The notes beneath the pieces were generated by a model. The model saw only the letters and a list, made by a program, of their open reading frames with translations, did not search any database and had not been told where the DNA came from. Below are positions 57,673-64,000 of a stretch of 64,000 bases of DNA, in pieces; the stretch's first letter is position 1; each line of letters begins with the position of its first letter. This DNA comes from CAIXZV01 sp963697365 (GTDB lineage: Bacteria; Chloroflexota; Limnocylindria; Limnocylindrales; CSP1-4), in contig CAVONT010000019.1 of assembly GCA_963697365.1 (NCBI GenBank), forward strand, positions 1 through 64,000, in the 5' to 3' direction. A program made the translations under genes and the position numbers.

Positions 57673-59140
57673 TCAGGGAACCCTCGGCACCTCGGGGAGA
57701 CGCGCCAGCGCGTCCACGAACCGGCCCATCATCCGCACGGCGGTCGCCAGGTCCTCGACCCGGATGTTCTCGTCGGGGGCGTGGAGGTTCCCGTCCGCCC
57801 GACCCGCGCCCAGCATCGTGGCCGGCACCCGGTGGGCAGCGCAGACCTGGTGCATCGGCACGGTGCCCGGCATCGAGACGCCCACGCTCGCGGGCTGGCC
57901 GGTGACCTCCTCGGAGACCCGCCTCGCGAGCTGGACGACCGGATGTGCCGGCGGCGTCCACCACGCTCGCTCGCCCTCGCGCTGGATCACCTCGATGTCG
58001 CCGAACCCGCGCCGCGCGAGGTGGCGGCTGACTGCGGCGGTGATCTCGTCCGGCTCCTGGTCCGGGATGATGCGGATGTCGAGGCGGACGCGGGCTTCAG
58101 CCGGCGTCACCGTCTTGGCCGTGCCCCCCACCTGGCCGGACCAGAGCCCCTGGATGTTCAGGGTCGTCTGGAACGTGAGCGCCTCGGCTGCGGCCGCGCC
58201 ATCGAGCCCCCCGACGAACCGCTCGATGGCGAAGTCGGCCCGCAGGTCGTCGAGCACCTGCAGGTCGACGGCGCGCACCGCCTCGAGCTGGTCCGGCGTG
58301 GGCGGCCGCACGCCGGCATCGAGACCCTCGATCGCCGGGCGGCCCGCGGCATCCCAGAACGTCGCGAGGGCTGCCACCAGGCGATGGGCGGCGTTCGGCA
58401 GGACGACCGAGAGGCTCGAGTGGGCATCGTGCGCGATGGTCCGGCACACGAGCTCCAGGACGACGATCCCCTTGCCGCCCCCGTACACCGTTGCGCGACC
58501 ACCAAGGTCCAGCTCGCCGCCCTCGATGAGCGCGGCGTCGCCATCGCGATAGTGGGGGCGCAGGTCCAGCAGCGCGTCGAGCGCGCCGCTGCCGGTCTCC
58601 TCCTGGCCCTCGACGAGATGGCGGACACGAACGGGCAGCGGGCCGATCGCGTCGCGGTAGGCCTCGAGCGCCCAGATGCGCGGCAGGAGCTCGCCCTTGT
58701 TGTCGGTGGCACCTCGTGCGTAGACCCGGCCGTCACGGACCACGGGGTCATACGGCGGGTCCGTCCACAGCTCCAGCGGCTCCACCGGCTGCACGTCGTA
58801 GTGGACCACGTTGAGCAGCGTGCGCGGGACCGTCGCCCATCTCGCCCACCACGAGGGGCGGCACACCATCGAGCTCCACCACGTCCACGGTCGCGCCCGC
58901 CCGACGGAGGCGGTCGGCCGTCCAGTCCGCGGCCTCGCGCAGGGCCACGGCGTCGCCGCCGACCGACGGGATGCGCAGGAAGTCGCGCAGCTCCTCGACC
59001 CAGCCGTCCAGGCGCTCGTCGACGAGACGGTCGAACGCGGCGAAGTCGGTGCGGACGGCTGACGCGCCAGGCCCGGCGACGTCGGCCTGCACGCCGTCAG
59101 CGGCCGGCACGCCGTCAGCCGCCGGGCCGCCCGCGCTCAT
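57673..59140 (-). CDS. M20 family metallopeptidase (dipeptidase/ArgE type, one frameshift)
   Basis: This zinc dipeptidase or deacylase of about 488 aa acts in the cytoplasm. ATG 59140 overlaps the preceding gene's stop. The N-terminal LRDFLRIPSVGGDAVALREAADW leads, after an indel near 58,845, to the metal motif LNVVHYDVQPVEP and YARGATDNKGELL. VEGQEETGSGALDALL, the dimerisation domain (AHDAHSSLSVVLPNAAHRLV) and GTVPMHQVCAAHRVPATMLGAGRADGNLHAPDENI follow. All metal ligands seem present. Coupling to the GcvT-like gene suggests amino-acid catabolism. Confidence 0.87.
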
Positions 59141-60339
59141 GCCCGCTTGCGGGCGAGATCGAGGAACGGCAGCTCCACCACGGTGGCACCGACCTTGCCC
59201 CTGCGGCCCTCGACCGTCCACTCCACCTCGAGCCGGCTGCCGGGCTTCTCGTGCTTGGGCGGGACGAACGCGAGGGCGAGCGCCTGCTTGAGGATCGGGC
59301 TCCAGCCGTGCGATGTCGCCTTGCCCACCTGCCTGCCGCCGGCGAACACCGGCACCGGCGAGCGGTCAACGTACGGCGAGATGCCGGGCGGCAGGCCCTG
59401 GGCGTCGTACAGGCCCTCGATGTCGTACCAGTCCAGCTGCAGGCCGACGAGCCGGCGGGCGGGACCCCCGGCCGCGACCTCCGCCGCCAGCGCACGCTTG
59501 CCGACGTAGTCGCCCTTGTCGAACGCCACGAGCTTGCCGAGGCCGATCTCGTACGGGCTGTAGTTCTGCTCCGGGTTCATGGCATGGCGCGCGGACGTGT
59601 AGTCCACCTCGAGCATGACCATCCCGGCCTCGAGGCGGGTGACATCGAGCGCGTGCATGCCGGCAGGCCGGATCGCGTAGGCCTGTCCTGCGGCGAAGAT
59701 GGCGTCCCAGATGTCGGGTGCGGCCTCGGCGGGCACCCACAGCTCGTAGCCGAGATCGCCCGTGTAGCCGGTCCGGGAGACGTCGATGTCCACGCCGCCG
59801 ATCGAGCTGGCGCGACGGCGGAAGTACCGCAGGTCCGCGAACGACTCGCCCGTGGCCGCCTCGAGCACGGCGCGGCTGTACGGGCCCTGCAGGGCGAGCG
59901 CGCCGAGCGCCTCGGACACGTCCTCCACCTGGACGTCGAGGCCGGCGGCGTTCATCGTGAGCCAGCGGTACTGGGGGTCCGCGGCGGTCCAGCGGATCTC
60001 GTCCTCGCTGACGCGATGCACGGTGCCGTCGTCGATGACCTTGCCGTGCTCGTCGCACCAGGCCGTGTAGAACACCTGGCCCACCTTGAGCCTCGTCGCG
60101 TCGCGGGTGATGACGCGGTCGGTCAGCGTGAGGACGTCCGGCCCGAAGACCCGGTACTTGTACAGCGGGCTCACGTCGATGACGGCGGCCGCTTCGCGGA
60201 TCGCGTTGTACTCGATGTCGTGGAAGTCGGCATACACGCTGGACGCGAAGTAGCCCGCCCACTCGCGCCACTGCATCTTGCGATTCATGGCCGCGGCGCG
60301 CGGATGGAACGGGGTGCCGACGCTCACGAGGACCTCCAA
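59137..60339 (-). CDS. GcvT-like aminomethyltransferase family protein
   Basis: This folate-dependent protein of 400 aa belongs to the glycine cleavage T / dimethylglycine-sarcosine oxidase C-domain family. Key stretches are GTPFHPRAAAMNRKMQWREWAGYF, AAAVIDVSPLYKYRVFGPDVLTL, QGPYSRAVLEAATG and SRTGYTGDLGYELWVPAE. GMHALDVTRLEAGMVMLEVDY contains the typical acidic folate-site region. It differs from canonical GcvT at the N-terminus and no gcvH or gcvP lies nearby, so demethylation of another compound (for example dimethylglycine or sarcosine) is possible. The stop overlaps the M20 start (ATGA). Confidence 0.82.
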   Translation of the reverse strand: MEVLVSVGTPFHPRAAAMNRKMQWREWAGYFASSVYADFHDIEYNAIREAAAVIDVSPLYKYRVFGPDVLTLTDRVITRDATRLKVGQVFYTAWCDEHGKVIDDGTVHRVSEDEIRWTAADPQYRWLTMNAAGLDVQVEDVSEALGALALQGPYSRAVLEAATGESFADLRYFRRRASSIGGVDIDVSRTGYTGDLGYELWVPAEAAPDIWDAIFAAGQAYAIRPAGMHALDVTRLEAGMVMLEVDYTSARHAMNPEQNYSPYEIGLGKLVAFDKGDYVGKRALAAEVAAGGPARRLVGLQLDWYDIEGLYDAQGLPPGISPYVDRSPVPVFAGGRQVGKATSHGWSPILKQALALAFVPPKHEKPGSRLEVEWTVEGRRGKVGATVVELPFLDLARKRA

Positions 60340-60399
60340 GACTGATGCCGGGAGAGTATGCAGGAGATCTATGCAGACTGGATGAGGTCGGGTCGGCCG

Positions 60400-60801
60400 T
60401 CAGATCATGCGGACTGGCAAGGAAGGTGATGCCATCTTCTCGTCGAACGTGGCGATCCAGTCGCACCTCGTGTGCTCGGCTGCCGCGGCGAGGAGGGCAT
60501 CCGCGATCCTCCGCGCCGATGCCCGGGTGCTCCATGCGATGCCGGCGATCGCCGCTTCTTGATCCGCATCAGCGAGCTGCACGTTGGAGCGCGACAGGAA
60601 CCGGACGAGTGCCTCCGCAAGGTCGGGGTTTGTCGCCCCATATCGGGTGCGCAGCGCATGGATGAGCTCGAGGATCGCGGCCGTGGAGACCACCAGGGTG
60701 TCGTCGCCATCGATCAGACCAGCCGCCGCAAAGGCACGAGCGGGATCGTCCCCTGAGAAGTAGCGGATCAGCACGCTGGAATCGACGAACACCCGGCTCA
60801 C
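60400..60801 (-). CDS. VapC-type PIN-domain toxin
   Basis: This PIN-domain ribonuclease of 133 aa is the toxin of a type II toxin-antitoxin pair. The acidic site residues are in place: RVFVDSSVLIRYF (first Asp), AAILELIHALRTRYG (Glu), ARRIADALLAAAAE (Asp) and CDWIATFDEKM (last Asp). GTG 60801 overlaps the antitoxin stop (GTGA). Family toxins cleave tRNA or rRNA. The pair stands alone between metabolic genes and the GHKL ATPase. Confidence 0.85.
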   Translation of the reverse strand: MSRVFVDSSVLIRYFSGDDPARAFAAAGLIDGDDTLVVSTAAILELIHALRTRYGATNPDLAEALVRFLSRSNVQLADADQEAAIAGIAWSTRASARRIADALLAAAAEHTRCDWIATFDEKMASPSLPVRMI

Positions 60802-61068
60802 GGGACGTCCTCGTCCGTCCCGAGAATCTCTGCGGCTCGCGCTGTCCACACGCTGTCGCGGAGAGCATCCCAGTCGTCGATTGGCGGAAGATCGGGCCTC
60901 CGGAAGATCCCGAGGAGCGAGTCGTTGTGGGGGGCCGGGACGAAGTCGATCGACGAGCCGGCCGTCCTCCACGCGTTCGACAGCGCGGTCGCCGGGCTTG
61001 ATCCCGAGCTGCTCGCGGACCGACTTCTCGATCGTGATCTGGAAGCGCTCGCCAACGATGTTCGACAT
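60798..61068 (-). CDS. AbrB/MazE-type antitoxin (one frameshift)
   Basis: This protein of about 89 aa has an N-terminal swapped-hairpin DNA-binding domain (VGERFQITIEKSVREQLGIKPGDRAVERVEDGRLV). After an indel near 60,957 it continues in a C-terminal toxin-binding tail (IDFVPAPHNDSLLGIF, DWDALRDSVWTARAAEILG). Order and overlap with the PIN toxin define the pair, which probably represses its own promoter upstream of 61068. Whether the indel is an error or inactivates the antitoxin needs raw reads; loss of the tail with an intact toxin would be harmful, so error is likelier. Confidence 0.8.
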
Positions 61069-61120
61069 ACATCACCACCAACGTATGAAATCGTGGCCAA
61101 AGTATGACGACGTTGGGAGG

Positions 61121-62671
61121 CTAGAGCAAGGTCGGGGCGGCCGGCTTCCTGGTGCGAGGCTTGCGCTTCCGCTTCTCGGCGAGCGAGAGCGAGACCAGCA
61201 TCAGCTCGTTCACCTTGGCGCTCGAACTCCGGCACGGTCGCCTCCGGGATCGTCACGCAGACCTCGCGCAGCGCCGTCTCCAGCTGGTACCAGAGGTCGC
61301 CGCTGCGCACCTCGTAGAGCGGGTAGCGCGAGTTGATGACCACCCGGCGGACGCCGTCCTCCACCACCATCGCGCTCCGCAGCCGCGGGTCGAGGGAGCG
61401 GATGACCACCTCGCCGACGCCGCTGCGGCTGCCAGCACCGGAGCCACCGCCGCGCGGCAGGGCCGGGGTGCGCTCGGCCGGGCCCCCGTCCGGTGCGCCC
61501 CGTCCGTCGCCGCGTCCGCTTCGCCTGCGTCCGCTTCTCCGGCCGGCGTTTCCGGCGCATGCGACGGGCCGGGAGCGTCGAGCGTGAGCTGCCCGCCCGG
61601 CTCCTCGCCCGGTCCGCCCACCTCGCTCTCGAACAGCTTGCCCGACTCGAGCAGGCGCAGGGCCCTGGCCAGGATCCGGCGCACCTGGTCGGCGGTCCGC
61701 AGCGCGTTGGCCGAGGGCGCGATGTCGCTCGACCGGGTCAGCCGCCGCACCACCGGCCCCAGCTCGCGGTAGAGGCGCTGCTCCACCGCAGCCCACGTCT
61801 CCGAGCCCCGGTCGAGGTCGGCCTTGTTCATCGTCACGGGCACGTGCGGCAGCTCCACCTCGCCGACCAGCCGGTTCAGCGCGGGGTGCTGGGCGGGCCC
61901 GGGGTGGCCGAACCATTCGGGCGCGCCGACGAGGCGGCCGAGGTGGTAGAGGCGGACGCCGGCCTCGGGCGCCGACGGCGGGACCGGGTCTTGCAGGAGG
62001 CCCCACCAGCCGCGGACGAGGCGCCCGCCCGCGCGCACGCTGATCGCCGTCCGTTCGTCCAGGTCCCAGGCCGGAGGCACCACCGGCGACCGGTCGAGGC
62101 GCATGACCACCGCTCCGTGCTCGAGGAGGGGACGGTAGGTCTCGGCCAGGCGGGCACGAAGCCGCCGCGCATCGAGCTTCTTGTCCACCCCGCCGATCTC
62201 GATCCGGACGTAGCCCAGCTCCGAGGCGACCGGCTTGCGCCGCTCCACCAGCTCGTACGTGCGCAGCTTCGCCCGGTCCCGGTAGTCCTCGTCGGCGAAG
62301 CCGTAGACGATCGCCTCGCCCGGGAGCCCCGCGACGACCTCGAACCGCGTGCCGAGGTGGCCGATCGCCGCCTTCCCGCCCTGACCGTACCGGCCGATGG
62401 CATCGCCCGCCCGCTTGCGCGAGCCTCCCCAGCGCAGGTACTGGCGCTCGATCTCGCGTGGGCCCATGCCCTCGCCGCCGGTCACGACCAGGACGAGCGT
62501 CCCCGGGCGTAGTGCAAGGTCCACCTCGAGTGGCCTGTCCGGAACCCGGGAGTCGAACGCGTTGTCCACGAGCTCCAGGATCGCGTCGACCGGTGTCCGG
62601 TAGTTGGCGAACAGGGCGGCCGTCAGCTGGGGGTCAATTCGCTCACGCACCACCTTCGTCTTCGCAGGCAT
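61121..62671 (-). CDS. GHKL-type ATPase (HSP90/MORC-like ATP-binding protein, frameshifted)
   Basis: This protein of about 517 aa has an N-terminal Bergerat-fold ATPase: ALFANYRTPVDAILELVDNAFDS (N box), VVTGGEGMGPREI (G1), and IGRYGQGGKAAIGHLGTRFEVV (G2). A middle domain follows (RIEIGGVDKKLDARRLRARLAETYRPLLEHG), then VTMNKADLDRGSETWAAVEQRL. The C-terminal part has RILARALRLLESGKLF, an acidic Ala-rich linker, and, after indels near 61,470 and 61,210, a domain with RRVVINSRYPLYEVRSGDLWYQLE. It ends in a lysine/arginine-rich tail at TAG 61121-61123. ATG 62671 is chosen. The function is unknown. Confidence 0.75.
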
Positions 62672-62711
62672 CGTTCTCAGAGCATCGCAGGTCTGCCATG
62701 CTGCTCGCGAC

Positions 62712-64000
62712 ATGGATTCGAACCCCTTCCTCGGTCACGAGCACCGCCGGCCCGCCGTCGAGGCGGACGAGGCGCTGGTCCTCCTCGAGCAGGCGTTCGG
62801 GCGGACCGGCATCCTGCGCGAGCTGGGCAGCCACCAGGACCGCAACTTCCGCGTGGACACGCCGGACGGCGAGCGGTTCGTCCTCAAGGTCGCCCGCCAG
62901 GGGATCTCTCGTTCGGAGCTCGACGCCGAGAACGAGGCGATGCTGCTGGCCGGCGCAGCCGGGCTACCGTTCGACGTGCCCGTGCCGCAGGCGGCGCTCG
63001 ACGGGGCGCTCGTGGTCCCCGCCACGACGGCGTCCGGCGAGCAGCACGACCTCCGGCTGCTGACCTATCTCGACGGCGAGCCGCTCGACGGGATCGGCTA
63101 CCTCGCGCCGGCCGTGCTGCGGGCGCACGGGGCGATGGCGGCCCGCATGTCCCTCGCGCTGGAGGGGTGGGACCACCCGGCGCTGGACCGGGAGCTGCAG
63201 TGGGACCTCCGGTTCGCGGCCCGCGTGGTGGAAGCGCTGGCCCGCTTCAGCTCCACGCCGGCGCGAAGGGGCTTTGCCGAGCGGGAGACCGCCTGTGCGG
63301 CCGTCGCCCTTGAGCGGCTCGCGCCCGACCTCCGGATCCGGGCCATCCATGCCGACGTGACGGACCTCAACACGGTGGGCCGTCGCGACCGTGCGGGCCG
63401 GCCGATGCCCGCCGGGCTGATCGATTTCGGCGACCTGTCGCGGACGTGGGTCGCATCGGACCTGGCCGTGACCATCGCGGCCGACAGCGCCCATGCCATG
63501 GAGCACCCCCTCCAGTTGGCGCGGGAGATCGCCCGGGGCTTCACGGGAACCCTGCCGCTCGCCGAAGCCGAGCTGGCGGCGGTGTGGCCGATGGTGGTGG
63601 CCCGTGCGGCGAGCGTTGCGGTCAGCGGCGACCAGCAGGCGATGCTCGAACCCGGCAACGCGTATGTCCAGGAGGTCCGGGACGAGGAATGGGCGGCGTT
63701 CGAGGCCGTCGCCGCGGTTCCGTACCCGCTGGCCGAGGCGGTGCTTCGCGAGGCGGCCGGGCTGGGGCCGGCCCGACGGCTGGTGGTCCCCGTGGACGCC
63801 GTGCCGCCGGTGTCGCTCGATGCACGCCTCGTCAAGGCTCTCGACCTCTCCACGACCTCGGACAGCCTGGCCGGCAGCGCGACGGGCAACCCCGAGCGGA
63901 TCGGCGAGCTGGTGGCCGCTGTGCGCGATGACGGGCTGGTGCCGGTGGGTCGCTGGGGCGAGGCGCGCCTGACCGACGTCGATCTCGACGCGACGCTCGA
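62712..64000 (+). CDS. APH/choline-kinase-fold phosphotransferase, N-terminal part (runs off window)
   Basis: The frame is open from ATG 62712 to the window end (at least 429 aa). It has a kinase-like N-lobe (LRELGSHQDRNFRVDTPDGERFVLKVA) and the hinge LRLLTYLDGEPL. The catalytic loop reads AIHADVTDLNTVG (with Asn in the usual place; HxD appears as HAD) and the metal motif GLIDFGDLSRTWVASDLA. Beyond about residue 330 the sequence (VVPVDAVPPVSLDARL, ERIGELVAAVRDDG) leaves the kinase fold. Large fusions of this phosphotransferase with peptidase and class-III aminotransferase domains are known, so this may be one. It diverges from the GHKL gene, 40 bp apart. Confidence 0.75.
   Translation, partial: MDSNPFLGHEHRRPAVEADEALVLLEQAFGRTGILRELGSHQDRNFRVDTPDGERFVLKVARQGISRSELDAENEAMLLAGAAGLPFDVPVPQAALDGALVVPATTASGEQHDLRLLTYLDGEPLDGIGYLAPAVLRAHGAMAARMSLALEGWDHPALDRELQWDLRFAARVVEALARFSSTPARRGFAERETACAAVALERLAPDLRIRAIHADVTDLNTVGRRDRAGRPMPAGLIDFGDLSRTWVASDLAVTIAADSAHAMEHPLQLAREIARGFTGTLPLAEAELAAVWPMVVARAASVAVSGDQQAMLEPGNAYVQEVRDEEWAAFEAVAAVPYPLAEAVLREAAGLGPARRLVVPVDAVPPVSLDARLVKALDLSTTSDSLAGSATGNPERIGELVAAVRDDGLVPVGRWGEARLTDVDLDATL

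Noticed and set aside
57781..60345. An 854-codon open frame on the plus strand
   Set aside because: It is antisense to the M20 and GcvT-like genes, which have clear motifs. It shows no recognisable domain.
60798..62006. A separate 402-aa gene on the minus strand
   Set aside because: It is a frame-shifted composite of the GHKL protein's C-terminal region and the antitoxin tail, not one product.

Overview
The window reads as two unrelated high-GC pieces joined near 8.39 kb. Positions 1 to about 8,380 look alphaproteobacterial (Rhodobacteraceae-like): a pair of ABC exporter half-transporters, 23S rRNA uracil methyltransferase RlmD, two L,D-transpeptidase-fold proteins, a CAP-domain lipoprotein, an M20 amidohydrolase and ferrochelatase. 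Almost every gene there is broken by single-base indels every few hundred bases or less, so reading frames had to be stitched. From about 8.39 kb to the end the gene content, codon use and domain architecture fit a high-GC Chloroflexota, perhaps Limnocylindria/Ellin6529-like. That assignment is inference from gene repertoire (pth-mfd, a MtnA-like protein with an N-terminal extension, thioester-less macroglobulins, SWIM mini-protein, leaderless starts), not from a marker phylogeny. Indels also occur in this part, roughly one per 2 kb. The join falls inside a macroglobulin gene and is most simply an assembly chimera.

Layout of the second part. 8.4-19.7 kb: two large macroglobulin-like lipoproteins on the minus strand, enclosing carbamate kinase and ybeY, next to an ECF sigma factor and two paralogous membrane-anchored proteins that may form its sensing and anti-sigma side. 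19.9-29.9 kb: pth-mfd, then small accessory enzymes (Nudix, DUF1801, an AAC(2')-like acetyltransferase, MOSC, an ASCH-GNAT fusion, a double GNAT protein, one unknown). 29.9-39.4 kb: an MFS transporter and a methyl-cycle/purine-salvage neighbourhood (apt, MtnA-like isomerase, ahcY, metK) with an S9 peptidase and a GNAT protein. 39.5-43.8 kb: a complete polyamine-type ABC importer, potA-potD-potB-potC. 44-46.6 kb: manC and a phosphomannomutase. 46.7-49.7 kb: a SWIM zinc-finger mini-protein and three overlapping genes for secreted proteins.

The most interesting locus is 49.87-56.82 kb. A cobalamin riboswitch ending in a terminator hairpin precedes five tightly packed genes. The first two encode secreted proteins that resemble the two halves of the animal B12 carriers (intrinsic factor, transcobalamin): an alpha-alpha toroid protein with fibronectin-type modules, and a membrane-anchored DUF4430 (transcobalamin C-terminal-like) protein on a Pro/Thr/Lys stalk. 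The other three are EcfT, a fused double-ATPase EcfA and an EcfS component. Together they suggest a surface B12-capture system feeding an ECF importer in an organism with no sign of an outer-membrane uptake route in this window.

56.9-64 kb: a DUF2807 lipoprotein, an M20 peptidase overlapping a GcvT-like aminomethyltransferase, a VapBC-type toxin-antitoxin pair, a GHKL-type ATPase, and the start of an aminoglycoside-phosphotransferase-fold protein that runs off the end. I saw no rRNA, tRNA, CRISPR array, transposase or prophage.
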